Assembly: GCF_016132445.1 (NCBI RefSeq)
Contig: NZ_CP046056.1
Location: forward strand, 2,101,501 to 2,165,500
DNA: 64,000 nucleotides
Direction of reading: 5' to 3'
DNA from: Venatoribacter cucullus
GTDB taxonomy: Bacteria > Pseudomonadota > Gammaproteobacteria > Pseudomonadales > Oceanobacteraceae
Shown here in pieces: positions 41,946 through 51,399 of the stretch. How positions within the stretch are numbered: position 1 is the first letter of the stretch; each line of letters begins with the position of its first letter. The position numbers and the translations under genes are program-made. The notes beneath the pieces are model-generated. The model saw nothing but the letters and a program-made list of their open reading frames with translations. It did not search any database and was not told where the DNA came from.

Positions 41946-42881
41946 TTACTCCTGTTGTGCCGCTTTGGGTGCCGCCGCAGCCACGGGTTGCACCGAGCCG
42001 GCAATTTTCTGCAGCGTGGTGGCCGGCAATTCCCCCACCACCGTCACCCGGCGTGACTCGCCGGCCTCATTCTTTACCTGCTGCACCACCGCCGCAGTGG
42101 CCCCCCAGCGCTTTTGCAGGGGGGCAATCGTGGCGGCCGGACGATCAACAAAGACCGAAAAGGCGGCCAGACCATCGCTGAATAACAGCTGAATATCATC
42201 GCCTTGCTGACGCGCCGCCAAACGGCTGAAACCAGCCGGCAACCAGTCGGGTTGCCAGCTGACGTCGTCATCCGGATACGAAGGTGCCGGCGGTACCGGT
42301 TCACTGGCCGGGCGGGTAAATAATTCGGCCGGCATGATACTGCCGATTTCCAGCTGCGCAAACTGCACCCGCTCCAGCACCTGCTGGCGCTCATCCAGCA
42401 GTTCGGAACGCAGCAACAACGCGGTTTTCTGCTCCAGCCATAAGCGCATGGCGTAGCGATGCTGGTCTTTGGGTTGCAACACAATCAGGCGGGCATAATG
42501 GCCGGCAATGCGGTCATTGCCACCCAGGGTCAGTTCATATTGATCGCGCAGATCCGGGCCGGGTAAAAAACTGTGCAGAGGATTTTGCAGGGGCTGCCCC
42601 ACCGCCGGATTCAGAAAGAACACCTGCTCTCCCTGGCGCAACTGCTCCAGCGGCGCGCCGGTCAGGCGTTGCAGCCGTTCGTATTCCTGTCCGTCCTGCA
42701 GGGCGTGCTGTACCGCCAGGGAATCCCAGTGGCGCTGGTTGCCGTACAGCAGGACACCGCTGTAATTCTGTTCGCGGGCCGCCTGCACCATGCGTCCGAA
42801 CCAGTCGTAGGCACTGCTGCCGTCGGCGCTGGCCTGCGCTGCCAACAGCAGGCTCAGCATCAGCAAAGCGTGTTTTATCAC
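41946..42881 (-). CDS. mucB: Sigma-E regulator RseB/MucB
   Basis: A 311-residue periplasmic protein that binds the anti-sigma factor and protects it from cleavage. It has a signal peptide (ALLMLSLLLAAQASA), a lipoprotein-like LolA-type N-terminal domain (YDWFGRMVQAAREQNYSGVL, QEYERLQRLTGAP) and the MucB/RseB C-terminal domain (WQPDWLPAGFSRLA, SDGLAAFSVFVDR). The GTG start overlaps the mucA stop (GTGA). Confidence 0.93.
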   Translation of the reverse strand: MIKHALLMLSLLLAAQASADGSSAYDWFGRMVQAAREQNYSGVLLYGNQRHWDSLAVQHALQDGQEYERLQRLTGAPLEQLRQGEQVFFLNPAVGQPLQNPLHSFLPGPDLRDQYELTLGGNDRIAGHYARLIVLQPKDQHRYAMRLWLEQKTALLLRSELLDERQQVLERVQFAQLEIGSIMPAELFTRPASEPVPPAPSYPDDDVSWQPDWLPAGFSRLAARQQGDDIQLLFSDGLAAFSVFVDRPAATIAPLQKRWGATAAVVQQVKNEAGESRRVTVVGELPATTLQKIAGSVQPVAAAAPKAAQQE

Positions 42882-43456
42882 TGCTGGGCGCCGGCCTCCT
42901 GACCGAAGTTCACAACCCGGGCGAACGGCGCAATGGCGCGGGCCGGTGCCACGGTGGCCTGCTCGGTATGTTGCATCACATATTCCTGCAGTTTGTGCTG
43001 CGCCGCTTCCAGCTCCGCCTGTTGTTCCGGACTGAGGCTTTGTGCCAGCTGCTGTTCAGCCACCGGCGCCGGTTCGGCCTGCTGTGCCAGCGGCACACCA
43101 CCGGCGGCAGACTCAGTTTGCTGCCACTGTACGCCCACCAGCACAGCCAGCATCACACTGGCGGCAACGGCACCGGAAGCCAGCCAGCGCCAGCGGGGTG
43201 ACACCATTACCGCCGCCGGTACGCTGTGCGGTAAGTCATCCATGGGTTCACCGTCCAGCGCCTGGCGGATGCCCTGCGACAAATCGACGGTGGCCACCGG
43301 TTCACCCCGCATTACCGCCCCCAATAACTGGTAACGGTGCCAGGTCGTACGCAGTTCATCATCCTGTTCCAGCTGGTTCAGTAAACGCCGCACTTCCAGT
43401 TCATCGGCCTCGCCATCCATCAGCGCCGACAGGGATTCATTGATTCGTTCATTCAT
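42878..43456 (-). CDS. mucA: Anti-sigma-E factor RseA/MucA
   Basis: A 192-residue membrane anti-sigma factor. The cytoplasmic N-terminal domain (ESLSALMDGEADELEVRRLL, TWHRYQLLGAVMRGE) is the RseA sigma-binding family, a membrane segment follows (WLASGAVAASVMLAVLVGVQW, about 91-110) and the periplasmic tail is Gln/Ala-rich with the residues that contact MucB. Regulated cleavage of this protein releases the sigma factor. It begins 20 nt after rpoE and is translationally coupled to mucB. Confidence 0.92.
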   Translation of the reverse strand: MNERINESLSALMDGEADELEVRRLLNQLEQDDELRTTWHRYQLLGAVMRGEPVATVDLSQGIRQALDGEPMDDLPHSVPAAVMVSPRWRWLASGAVAASVMLAVLVGVQWQQTESAAGGVPLAQQAEPAPVAEQQLAQSLSPEQQAELEAAQHKLQEYVMQHTEQATVAPARAIAPFARVVNFGQEAGAQQ

Positions 43457-43476
43457 GGCGGTTGTTACCTCCTGAC

Positions 43477-44076
43477 TCAGGCCAGACTTTCGGCCGTGTC
43501 GGCCAGCAGCGGTTGCATTTTGCGCTCAATGGCTTCCCGGGCCCGGAAAATCCGCGAGCGTACCGTGCCGATGGGGCAATCCATCACTTCGGCAATTTCT
43601 TCATAACTGAGGCCATCCAGCTCGCGCAGGGTAACGGCCATGCGCAGTTCTTCCGGTAACGCCTCAATGGCATCAAACACCACCTTCTGCAGCTGATCGC
43701 GTTGCAGCAGGCTGTCCGGGGTTTCGATGTCTTTCAGATTTTTTTCGTCGGTAAAAAATTCGGCATCTTCCAGATCAATATCGCGGGTCGGGGTTTTACG
43801 CCCGCGGCTGACCAGATAGTTTTTGGCGGTATTCACCGCAATACGGTACATCCAGGTGTAAAACTGGCTGTCGCCACGAAACCCCGGCAACGCCCGGTAG
43901 GCCTTAATAAAGGCTTCCTGGGTAACGTCCTGGGCTTCGGCAAAATCGGGGATAAAGCGGCCGACCAGCGCCAGGATACGGTGCTGGTATTTGATAACCA
44001 GCAAATCAAAGGCGCGGCGATCGCCTTTCTGGACGCGCGCCACCAGCTGGCGGTCGTTATTCTGTTGGTCTGTCAT
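43477..44076 (-). CDS. rpoE: RNA polymerase sigma-E factor (RpoE/AlgU)
   Basis: A 199-residue ECF sigma factor controlling envelope stress genes. Region 2 shows FDLLVIKYQHRILALVGRFI and DVTQEAFIKAYRALPGF, with FYTWMYRIAVNTAKNYLV in region 2.3-2.4. Region 4 is LPEELRMAVTLRELDGLSYE with EIAEVMDCPIGTVRSRIFRA. The ATG at 44076 has GAGG upstream; the frame open to 44130 gives no homologous residues. It leads the rpoE-mucA-mucB-rseC-mucD operon and probably activates itself (see the candidate promoter). Confidence 0.97.
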   Translation of the reverse strand: MTDQQNNDRQLVARVQKGDRRAFDLLVIKYQHRILALVGRFIPDFAEAQDVTQEAFIKAYRALPGFRGDSQFYTWMYRIAVNTAKNYLVSRGRKTPTRDIDLEDAEFFTDEKNLKDIETPDSLLQRDQLQKVVFDAIEALPEELRMAVTLRELDGLSYEEIAEVMDCPIGTVRSRIFRAREAIERKMQPLLADTAESLA

Positions 44077-44162
44077 GCCTCGTTCCGCTGTTGTATACCG
44101 GGCATTCTCTGCCACTGCTGCCAGGCTCATAGATAACTTCCCTTCAGGTCAGATGATGCAGA

Positions 44163-44190
44163 TAGAGACACTGAAGGCGGATTTAGTTCC
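44163..44190 (-). promoter_or_regulatory. Candidate sigma-E type promoter of rpoE
   Basis: On the minus strand GGAACTA (44190-44184) is followed after 15 nt by TCTCTA (44168-44163), about 85 nt before the rpoE start. The -35 matches the GGAACTT consensus in six of seven bases; the -10 (consensus TCTGA-like) is weak. Autoregulation is usual for this family. Confidence 0.4.
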
Positions 44191-44285
44191 CGGCCCGGCT
44201 TATTCATAGATTGCGCGCCAGTGTATCATGCACCGCCCCGGCGCCTGTAACATGGCAGCCAATACTCTCGGCAAGCGGAATAATT

Positions 44286-45893
44286 ATGAGCGAATCCTAC
44301 CGTTTTGATGTGCTGATTATCGGCAGCGGCGCCGCCGGCCTGACCCTCGGGCTGTCGTTACCGGATCATCTGCGGGTGGCCATTATCAGCAAAGAACAAC
44401 TGGATTCCGGTTCTACCCGCTGGGCGCAGGGCGGCGTCGCCGCCGTATTGGATGAACACGACAGTGTCGAAGCCCATGTACAGGACACCTTAGTGGCCGG
44501 GGCCGGCCTGTGTCATGAACCCGCCGTACGCTTTACCGTGGAACATTCCACCGCCGCCATTCAGTGGCTGATTGATCTGGGCGTGCCTTTTACTCAGGAC
44601 AGCCCCGATCATTTTCACCTGACCCGTGAAGGCGGCCACAGCGCGCGGCGCATTATTCACGCCGCCGACGCCACCGGCCATGCCATTTCCGACACCTTAC
44701 TGGCACGGGCCAGGGCCAAATCCAATCTGACCCTGATGCAGAATTACATCGCCATCGACCTGATTACCCGGGAAAAACTCGGATTGGGCGGACACGGCTG
44801 TATCGGCGCGTATTTTCTGAATAACGACACCGGCGAAGTGGATGTGATCAGCGCCCACGCGGTAGTGCTGGCCACTGGCGGCGCCAGCAAGGTGTATCTG
44901 TATACCAGCAACCCCGACGGTGCCTCCGGTGATGGCATTGCCATGGCCTGGCGCGCCGGTTGCCGGGTCGCCAATATGGAATTCAACCAGTTTCATCCCA
45001 CCTGTCTGTACCATCCGCAGGCCAAGTCATTCCTGATTACCGAAGCGGTACGCGGTGAAGGTGGCAAACTGTTGCTGCCCAATGGCAGACGCTTTATGCA
45101 GCGCTTTGATGAGCGCGCCGAGCTGGCGCCGCGCGATATTGTTGCCCGCGCCATCGACCATGAAATGAAACGTCTGGGGGCCGACTGTCTGTTCCTCGAT
45201 ATCAGCCATAAACCAGCGGCCTTTATTAAGGAACATTTCCCCACCATTTATGAACGCTGTCTGGAACTGGGCATTGATATTACCCGCCAGCCCATTCCGG
45301 TGGTGCCGGCGGCGCATTACACCTGCGGCGGCGTGGTCACCGACGTGCATGGCCGCACCGACATCGAACATCTGTACGCCATCGGCGAAACCGCCAGCAC
45401 CGGCCTGCACGGGGCCAACCGGCTGGCCAGCAACTCCTTACTGGAATGTCTGGTGTTTGCCCGTTCTGCAGCAGCCCACATTACGGCCCACACCGACTTC
45501 AGCGAGCCGGTACCGGATATTCCGGCCTGGGACGCCAGCCAGGTAAAAGATTCCGACGAAGATGTGGTGATTTCCCACAACTGGGATGAGCTGCGCCGTT
45601 TTATGTGGGACTACGTCGGCATTGTGCGCACCACCAAACGGCTGGTGCGGGCCAAGCACCGGGTGCAGATGCTGCGCCAGGAAATTCAGGAGTTTTACAG
45701 CAACTACCGGGTCAGTAACGACTTACTAGAACTGCGTAACCTGGTCGATGTGGCGGATGTGATTATCCGCTCGGCGCTGCTGCGCAAAGAAAGCCGCGGC
45801 CTGCACTTCAGCCGCGATTACCCGCAGCCACTGCCGCGTGCCTTTGATACCGTGCTGACGCCCAAATACCTGAAAGAACTGGGCGAACTCTGA
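44286..45893 (+). CDS. nadB: L-aspartate oxidase
   Basis: A 535-residue FAD enzyme that oxidises aspartate to iminoaspartate in NAD synthesis. The FAD-binding start [59 protein letters not shown], the active-site [29 protein letters not shown] and [20 protein letters not shown] all fit NadB, not succinate dehydrogenase A. The ATG at 44286 is chosen. It is divergent from rpoE, the order known in pseudomonads, with ygfX-sdhE convergent on its 3' side. Confidence 0.96.
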   Translation: MSESYRFDVLIIGSGAAGLTLGLSLPDHLRVAIISKEQLDSGSTRWAQGGVAAVLDEHDSVEAHVQDTLVAGAGLCHEPAVRFTVEHSTAAIQWLIDLGVPFTQDSPDHFHLTREGGHSARRIIHAADATGHAISDTLLARARAKSNLTLMQNYIAIDLITREKLGLGGHGCIGAYFLNNDTGEVDVISAHAVVLATGGASKVYLYTSNPDGASGDGIAMAWRAGCRVANMEFNQFHPTCLYHPQAKSFLITEAVRGEGGKLLLPNGRRFMQRFDERAELAPRDIVARAIDHEMKRLGADCLFLDISHKPAAFIKEHFPTIYERCLELGIDITRQPIPVVPAAHYTCGGVVTDVHGRTDIEHLYAIGETASTGLHGANRLASNSLLECLVFARSAAAHITAHTDFSEPVPDIPAWDASQVKDSDEDVVISHNWDELRRFMWDYVGIVRTTKRLVRAKHRVQMLRQEIQEFYSNYRVSNDLLELRNLVDVADVIIRSALLRKESRGLHFSRDYPQPLPRAFDTVLTPKYLKELGEL

Positions 45894-45907
45894 TCGGTAC
45901 AGCGGGT

Positions 45908-46297
45908 TCAGGGCAAATACAGCGCCTTCAGCAGGCGCTGAAAATCCGCCGCCGGCAGGCTGTCGGCGCGGATCAGCAAGCGTTGCCAGGGCCACAGGCC
46001 ATAGCGCCAGCTGATTAATCCGGCGCGCCGGCTGCTGCCAGTGCGCCAGACCAGCGGTTGACGTTGCCCGCCGGCCTCCAGCCACCAGCCGCTGCCATCA
46101 TGATGCAGATAGGCCCGCTGCCAATGACGGCGCTGCCGCCACCACCACAAGGATCCCCACACCAGGGCCAGCGCGGCCAGTTCAGCCAGACTGAGCAACG
46201 GCCACAGCAACCCCAGCGTAACCGCCATAAACGCCGCATCCAGCCAGCGCTGGCGGCGCGAGGGCTGTAACAACCAGGTTTCAGCGGTTACGGGCAC
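45908..46297 (-). CDS. YgfX/CptA-like membrane protein
   Basis: About 129 residues with two adjoining hydrophobic segments (LDAAFMAVTLGLLWPLLSL, LAALALVWGSLWWW, about 18-52) and a Trp/Arg-rich cytoplasmic domain (GSGWWLEAGGQRQ, RRAGLISWRYGLWPW). Size, layout and its position directly behind sdhE match YgfX, which in enterobacteria was proposed to be a toxin inhibiting cell-division polymers; I only infer family membership. It may start at TTG 46303 or GTG 46297 and overlaps the sdhE end. It converges on nadB. Confidence 0.7.
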   Translation of the reverse strand: MPVTAETWLLQPSRRQRWLDAAFMAVTLGLLWPLLSLAELAALALVWGSLWWWRQRRHWQRAYLHHDGSGWWLEAGGQRQPLVWRTGSSRRAGLISWRYGLWPWQRLLIRADSLPAADFQRLLKALYLP

Positions 46298-46535
46298 GCT
46301 CAAGAATCCGGTTCACCATGGCTTCCAGCTCCGCATCCGGCGGGGTCTGATGCTCCATAAACCAGGCAAATAAATCCGGGTCTTCACATTCCAGCAGCCG
46401 CCGGTAGATGGCCTGATCGTCCGCGCTGAGGGTGGTGTACACCTGCTCAGCAAAGGGCAACAACAATACATCCAGTTCCAGCATGCCGCGGCGGCTGTGC
46501 CAGCGGACGCGTTTGGCTTCTAATTCGTCAGTCAC
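46281..46535 (-). CDS. sdhE: Succinate dehydrogenase FAD assembly factor SdhE
   Basis: An 84-residue SdhE (YgfY), which helps attach FAD covalently to SdhA. The signature RGMLELD (residues 16-22, the RGxxE motif) is present, with RLLECEDPDLFAWFM near 45. The GTG start follows GAGGAG. The ygfX-like gene overlaps its end. sdhE is divergent from ygfZ, whose product also serves Fe-S cluster and flavin-linked maturation. Confidence 0.94.
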   Translation of the reverse strand: MTDELEAKRVRWHSRRGMLELDVLLLPFAEQVYTTLSADDQAIYRRLLECEDPDLFAWFMEHQTPPDAELEAMVNRILERARNR

Positions 46536-46711
46536 CCGCTTCTCCTCAGAACAAGGTCATTTCAGACAGGGCGGCAGTATAGCAAAAGGCACCGCCACAC
46601 CAATGACACAAAGCGTTCACCAGCGCGCTGAAGTCCGGCATTAAATGGTTACCGCTTTTGCAGTAGACTGGCCGGCCTGTGCCATCTTTTTTATCCGACG
46701 CCGGAGCCAAC

Positions 46712-47593
46712 ATGAGTGATACCGCGGTTTTTTCTGTTCTGCCGGACCTGGCCCTGCTGGAAATCAGCGGCCCTGACAGCGAACGTTTTCTGCAAGGGCA
46801 ATTAACCTGTGACGTCGCCGCGCTGCAGGCAGGCCGGTGGACGCTGGGTGCCTGCTGCACCGCCAAAGGCCGGATGGTGGCTAATTTTGTGATCGGCCGG
46901 CAGGACAACACCTTCTGGTTACGCCTGCCACGCGAACAGGTGGCGGCGTTGCACCAGCATTTAAGTCGCTACGCCGTATTTTTTAAAACCACCCTCACTG
47001 ACCGCAGCGACGACTGGCAGGTACTGGGCGCCGTGCCGGCCCAGAGCAGCCCCGCCTTACTGACCCAGCCGCAACCGCTGCCGGTTATTGCTGACGGGCT
47101 GGAACTGCAGTGGCCGGATGGCCGCCGTGAACGCTGGCAGGCCGGCAACACCGCCGGCCACTCCCCGGATAACGGCCAGTGGGCCGCCGCCGATATCCGT
47201 CAGGGCCTGATCTGGGTAACCGAAGCCAGCCGTGAACAATGGGTGCCGCAGCACATTGACTGGCACCATCAGGGCGGCATCAGTTTCCGCAAAGGCTGCT
47301 ACACCGGCCAGGAGATCGTGGCGCGGCTGCAGTATCTGGGCAAAAGCAAAAAGCAGGTGATTCAGCTTTACAGTGAGCAGCCGCTTGATCTGGCGGTGTT
47401 AACCCCACTGCAGGATCAGCAGGGCAAAGCCATCGGCGAGGTGGCCTGCTGGGCCGGCCAGCAGGGTCTGGCGGTTATTAACGCCGGTTCCCTGCCGGCG
47501 GCGCTGCTGGCCGGTGATATTTCTCTCACCGGCGCCGGACTTTTCTATACTGACGGCATTAACGACGGAACGGATACGGAGCCCGCACAATGA
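46712..47593 (+). CDS. ygfZ: Folate-binding protein YgfZ
   Basis: A 293-residue aminomethyltransferase-like protein that uses tetrahydrofolate in Fe-S enzyme maintenance and supports MiaB tRNA modification. It has the GcvT fold start LALLEISGPDSERFLQGQLT, and the family signature KGCYTGQEIVARLQYLGKSK with the conserved Cys near 199. The ATG at 46712 follows CCGGAG. The last 4 nt overlap the HDOD gene (ATGA), so the two are likely co-translated. Confidence 0.94.
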   Translation: MSDTAVFSVLPDLALLEISGPDSERFLQGQLTCDVAALQAGRWTLGACCTAKGRMVANFVIGRQDNTFWLRLPREQVAALHQHLSRYAVFFKTTLTDRSDDWQVLGAVPAQSSPALLTQPQPLPVIADGLELQWPDGRRERWQAGNTAGHSPDNGQWAAADIRQGLIWVTEASREQWVPQHIDWHHQGGISFRKGCYTGQEIVARLQYLGKSKKQVIQLYSEQPLDLAVLTPLQDQQGKAIGEVACWAGQQGLAVINAGSLPAALLAGDISLTGAGLFYTDGINDGTDTEPAQ

Positions 47594-48429
47594 GCAACCT
47601 GGCCCTGCAGGTAAAAGATGAGATTGTCAGACAGATTAAGAACGATGAGCTGGTGTTGCCGACCCTGCCGGAAGTGGCCCTGCAGGTACGGGATGTGGCG
47701 GAAGATATCAATGCCACCATTACCGATCTGGCCCAGATTATTGCCCGCGATCCGGCCCTGAGCGCGCGTATTATCAAGGTCACCAACAGCCCGCTGGTGC
47801 GCACCAGCAGTCCGGTCACCGACCTGGGTACCGCCATTGCCCGGCTGGGCATTAACTTCACCAGCAATCTGGCCATTGGTCTGGCCATGGAGCAGATGTT
47901 CCAGGCCACCCACGACATCATCGACCGGCGCCTGCGCGAATGCTGGTCACACTCCATGGAAATTGCCGCCTCGGCGCAGGTGTTGGCGCGTCATTTCACC
48001 AAACTACAGCCGGATCAGGCCATGCTGGCCGGGCTGGTGCACCAGATTGGTATGCTGCCGATTCTGGCCTATGCCGAAACCCATGAAGGGCTGCTGAGTG
48101 ACAGCTTATCGCTGGATCTGGTGCTGGAAAAACTGCATCCGGCGCTGGGCGCCTACATTCTGCGCAGCTGGAAGTTTCAGCCAGCGCTGGCCGAGGTGCC
48201 GAAGGAATATCTGAATCTGCAGCATCAGGCCGAGCAGGCGGATTACAGCGATCTGGTGCAGGTGGCGACGCTGCAAAGCTACGCCGGCAGTGACCACCCA
48301 CTGGCCCGCATTAACTGCAGCGAACTGGGGTCGTTCCGCCGGCTGGGTCTGGATGCCGCCGAAGAAGTGACCATTCTGGAAGATCTGGCCGACGAGCTGA
48401 GCGCCAGCCAGGCGGCACTGCGGCATTGA
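47590..48429 (+). CDS. HDOD domain protein
   Basis: A 279-residue single HDOD domain (a metal-independent relative of HD phosphohydrolases), often found in signalling proteins. Family segments: LPTLPEVALQVRDVAEDINA, DLAQIIARDPALSARIIKVTN, AIARLGINFTSNLAIGLAME, and ECWSHSMEIAASAQVLARH. No other output or sensor domain is attached. It is coupled to ygfZ by a 4-nt overlap, which does not by itself reveal its role. A tandem hairpin array follows. Confidence 0.9.
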   Translation: MSNLALQVKDEIVRQIKNDELVLPTLPEVALQVRDVAEDINATITDLAQIIARDPALSARIIKVTNSPLVRTSSPVTDLGTAIARLGINFTSNLAIGLAMEQMFQATHDIIDRRLRECWSHSMEIAASAQVLARHFTKLQPDQAMLAGLVHQIGMLPILAYAETHEGLLSDSLSLDLVLEKLHPALGAYILRSWKFQPALAEVPKEYLNLQHQAEQADYSDLVQVATLQSYAGSDHPLARINCSELGSFRRLGLDAAEEVTILEDLADELSASQAALRH

Positions 48430-48436
48430 CACAACC

Positions 48437-48520
48437 GGCAGCACCTCAGCGCTGCTATCCATATAAAAGGCAGCGCTTCAGCGCTGCTATCCAAATAAGA
48501 GGCAGCGCCTCAGCGCTGCC
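48437..48520 (-). repeat. 32-bp tandem hairpin array between HDOD and enoyl-CoA-type genes
   Basis: Two full units of exactly 32 bp (48437-48468 and 48469-48500) and a third partial unit (48501-48520). Each contains a palindrome such as GGCAGCGC-NTCA-GCGCTGCC followed by an A/T-rich spacer (TATCCAAATAAGA). The third covers the stop codon of the enoyl-CoA-type gene. Read on the minus strand, two hairpins are followed by T-rich tails, so they could act as stacked terminators for that gene. Confidence 0.8.
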
Positions 48521-49646
48521 AGCCCGGCAGTTCCCGTAACGGATGATTGTCCGCCGACCAGGGCGATTGCAGTAGCTCTTCCGTCCAGCGGCGCGGAACC
48601 TCAGTCACCGCCGCATGCTGCCAGCGCGGTTGATAATCCTTATCGATCACCATGGCGCGGATGCCTTCGGCAAAATCCGGATGCCGTACCGCCTGATAGG
48701 CCAGCACCAGCTCCCATTGCGCCACCTCGCGCAGGCTCATCTGAGCGCCACGCGCCAGCTGCTCCATCACCACCCAGGCCGTACCTGGACAGCCGCGCAA
48801 ATAATTTTCAATGCCCTGTTTCACCCAGGGATTATCCCCCTGCCAGGCATGTAACGCGCGGTCGATGGCGGGCAGATCGGGCGCCGCAAACAATTCCTTT
48901 AAATCGTCCCGGGCCAGGGCTAACTGACTGGCCGGCAATTCATCTGCCCCCGCCTCCATGCCATGCAACAACGAACGCACCTGATGATGATTTTCCGCCA
49001 CATTGCCGCCCCAGGGCAGCTGCCGCAGGGCCTTCAGAACATCCTGCTGCTGCTCATGGCGCAGCGCATACTGAATCAGCTTCAGTTCACGACAATCGAG
49101 CGCATTCATCAGACTGCCGGATAACCCCATCCAGTGTCCGACCGGGTACGGCAACCGCGACAGGTACCAGCTGCCACCGACATCGGGAAACAAGCCGATA
49201 CGGATTTCCGGCCACGCCAACTTCAGGGTTTCAGTACCGACGCGGTGATTGGCGCCGATAAACAGCCCCAGCCCGCCCCCCATCACAAAGCCATTGCCCC
49301 AGGCGATTAAGGGCTTACTGAACAGATGCACGCGGTAATTTTTGCCGTATTCGCCGCGGAAAAAATCATCGGCATAGCGGTACTGCTCGTCACCCTCCGC
49401 CGTCATACTCTGATACAACTGGCGGATATCGCCACCGGCACAAAAGGCTTTATCGCCGGCACCGCGCATTAATACCGCCACCACCTTGTCGTTTTTTTCC
49501 CAGCGCGCCAGCTGTTTGTCGATCAGGTTGACCATGGTCAGATCCACCGCATTCATGGCGGCGGGAACATTCAGGGTTAATACCCCGATCTTATGACCAC
49601 TGCGGGCGGCGAGCGTGGTGGCAACCACCGGGCTGTCTGCTTTCAC
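48510..49646 (-). CDS. 3-hydroxyisobutyryl-CoA hydrolase-like enoyl-CoA hydratase family protein
   Basis: A 378-residue crotonase-fold enzyme. The oxyanion-hole parts GAGDKAFCAGGDIRQLYQ and GNGFVMGGGLGLFIGANHR, and the segment AWPEIRIGLFPDVGGSWYLS with the catalytic Glu/Asp, fit 3-hydroxyisobutyryl-CoA hydrolase (valine degradation) more than a plain enoyl-CoA hydratase, as do length and the extended C-terminal domain. The GTG at 49646 has AAGGAG at ideal spacing. The frame continues to 49742 but lacks a good start. It ends inside a hairpin repeat and is divergent from the hypothetical gene at 49736. Confidence 0.88.
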   Translation of the reverse strand: MKADSPVVATTLAARSGHKIGVLTLNVPAAMNAVDLTMVNLIDKQLARWEKNDKVVAVLMRGAGDKAFCAGGDIRQLYQSMTAEGDEQYRYADDFFRGEYGKNYRVHLFSKPLIAWGNGFVMGGGLGLFIGANHRVGTETLKLAWPEIRIGLFPDVGGSWYLSRLPYPVGHWMGLSGSLMNALDCRELKLIQYALRHEQQQDVLKALRQLPWGGNVAENHHQVRSLLHGMEAGADELPASQLALARDDLKELFAAPDLPAIDRALHAWQGDNPWVKQGIENYLRGCPGTAWVVMEQLARGAQMSLREVAQWELVLAYQAVRHPDFAEGIRAMVIDKDYQPRWQHAAVTEVPRRWTEELLQSPWSADNHPLRELPGWQR

Positions 49647-49735
49647 TGAAAACTCCTTCTGCAACAACCGGTTAACTGGCAGGAAACAGGCTGGATGGTA
49701 CACTTTCCGGCATCTGTTTGTCCGCGGACGTATCC

Positions 49736-50416
49736 ATGACATCTGTACTCAGCGTACTGGTAGTGGCTGTAATTATCGGAGTGCTGCTGTGGCTGGCGCT
49801 AGTCGACCGTGGTCGCAGAGGCGGCCGGCTGAGTGCTGAAGCAACCCGGCTGGGGCTGCACTACCGCCCTTATGCCAGCCTCAGCGAGCGCCTGCGCGAA
49901 GCGCATTTTATGCTGCTCGACTGCGGCCAGTTCCGCCACTTCCGCCACCTGCTGGAAGGCAGCCTGACCAACGGCCGCTACCTTAACCTGTTTGATTACA
50001 GCCTGATTACCGCCCACGGCGTCAGTACCCAGACCCTGCTGCTGCTACCCTGCCAGCTGCCCGACTGCGAACGGTTCTGCATCGGCCGCCACGCCTGGCT
50101 GGACGAAGACGGTTTCAGTGAAACCCTGCAGCACCCGCTGCAACCGCTGCGTAAAGACCAGCGCCCGCCGCGCCTGCATCAGTGGCAACTGCTCAGCAGC
50201 GAACCGGCGCAGCTGTGGAATATTCTGCAGCCGGAGCTGTGCGACTGGTTATTGGCGCATCCTCACCTTCACATTGAGTGGTCGGCTGGCATCCTGCTGC
50301 TGTGCCGGCCCGGACATCTGCTGGAACCGGAACAACTGGAAGCCGCCCTCGACCACGCCCAGAGCCTGATCCGGCTGCTGCAACGTCAGGCCGGGCTGCC
50401 AGCCGGGCACGACTGA
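49736..50416 (+). CDS. Hypothetical membrane-anchored protein
   Basis: A 226-residue protein that I do not recognise. One N-terminal membrane segment (LSVLVVAVIIGVLLWLALV, about 4-23) is followed by a cytoplasmic domain with Arg/Leu-rich helices (GGRLSAEATRLGLHYRPYAS, MLLDCGQFRHFRHLLEG), an apparent beta-rich middle and a Leu-rich end. The start at 49736 is an ATG; the longer frame starts with TTG. It lies 90 bp from the divergent hydrolase-like gene and 30 bp before the lipoprotein gene on the same strand. Confidence 0.65.
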   Translation: MTSVLSVLVVAVIIGVLLWLALVDRGRRGGRLSAEATRLGLHYRPYASLSERLREAHFMLLDCGQFRHFRHLLEGSLTNGRYLNLFDYSLITAHGVSTQTLLLLPCQLPDCERFCIGRHAWLDEDGFSETLQHPLQPLRKDQRPPRLHQWQLLSSEPAQLWNILQPELCDWLLAHPHLHIEWSAGILLLCRPGHLLEPEQLEAALDHAQSLIRLLQRQAGLPAGHD

Positions 50417-50446
50417 ACCGCTTATTACCTCACCCAAGGAACGACC

Positions 50447-51391
50447 ATGTTGCTACACCGATTAGCCGCCATCGCCACCCTGCTGTTCACCCTGGGCGGT
50501 TGTACCGCCAGTCAGCAGGATACCCTGCTGCAAAAAGTAACGGATACCGGCCGTCAGCAGGCGGGCCTGATCCCTGCCGTTGCTCAGGCTGACGATGTGC
50601 CCATGAGCTATCTGGAGCGTCCGGGCGACGGCCCGGTGGTGATGCTGGTGCACGGTTTTTCCGCCAACAAAGACACCTGGCTGCGCTTTGCCGCCGAACT
50701 GCCGGCCGATTACCGCATTATTGCCCCGGATCTGGCCGGCCACGGCGATACCCCGGCGCCCGCCAGCGGTGACTATACCCTTACCCGCCAGGCCCAGCGC
50801 CTGCACGCCCTGGCTGAGCATTTAGGCCTGCAGCAATTCCATATTCTCGGCAGCTCCATGGGCGGCGCGATCAGTGCCATTTACGCCAGCCAATACCCGC
50901 AGCAGATCGCCAGCCTGACGCTGATGAACGCCGCCGGCGTCGATGCCCCCAACCCCAGCGAATACATGCGGGCACTGGAACAGGGCCGCAACCCGCTGAT
51001 TGCCACCGACAAAGACAGCTTTGATTACCGCTGGGACTTTATTATGAGCCGCCCGCCGCTGCTGCCCTGGCCACTGCGCCCGGCGCTGGTGCGCCAGACC
51101 ATCGAACGCCGCGCCATCAACGAAGCCATCTTTGCCGGCATGCTGGCCACCCGCGAACAACTGGCCGCGGCTGACTTTGATCAGCAACTCACCGCCAACG
51201 TCACCATGCCGGTGCTGATTATCTGGGGCGCGGAAGACCGCGTGCTGGATGTATCCGCCGCGGCCGCCTTCAAGCAGCGGCTGCCGCAGGCAGAGACCGA
51301 GATTTACCAGGGCATCGGGCATTTGCCGATGTTTGAGAATCCGCAGGAAAGCGCGGGGCGGTATCAGCGTTTTATTAAGGCGCAGCTGTAA
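50447..51391 (+). CDS. Lipoprotein alpha/beta hydrolase
   Basis: A 314-residue protein with a lipoprotein signal (lipobox LGGC, Cys19) and an alpha/beta hydrolase domain. The oxyanion strand reads VVMLVHGFSANKDTW, the nucleophile elbow GSSMGGA (Ser near 141), the acid in WGAEDRVLD and the His in GIGHLPMFENP, so the triad is complete. Homologues act as lipases or esterases of the outer-membrane/periplasmic face; the substrate here is unknown. AAGGAA precedes the ATG. Hairpin element B begins 9 bp after its stop. Confidence 0.88.
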   Translation: MLLHRLAAIATLLFTLGGCTASQQDTLLQKVTDTGRQQAGLIPAVAQADDVPMSYLERPGDGPVVMLVHGFSANKDTWLRFAAELPADYRIIAPDLAGHGDTPAPASGDYTLTRQAQRLHALAEHLGLQQFHILGSSMGGAISAIYASQYPQQIASLTLMNAAGVDAPNPSEYMRALEQGRNPLIATDKDSFDYRWDFIMSRPPLLPWPLRPALVRQTIERRAINEAIFAGMLATREQLAAADFDQQLTANVTMPVLIIWGAEDRVLDVSAAAAFKQRLPQAETEIYQGIGHLPMFENPQESAGRYQRFIKAQL

Positions 51392-51399
51392 CCAGCACT

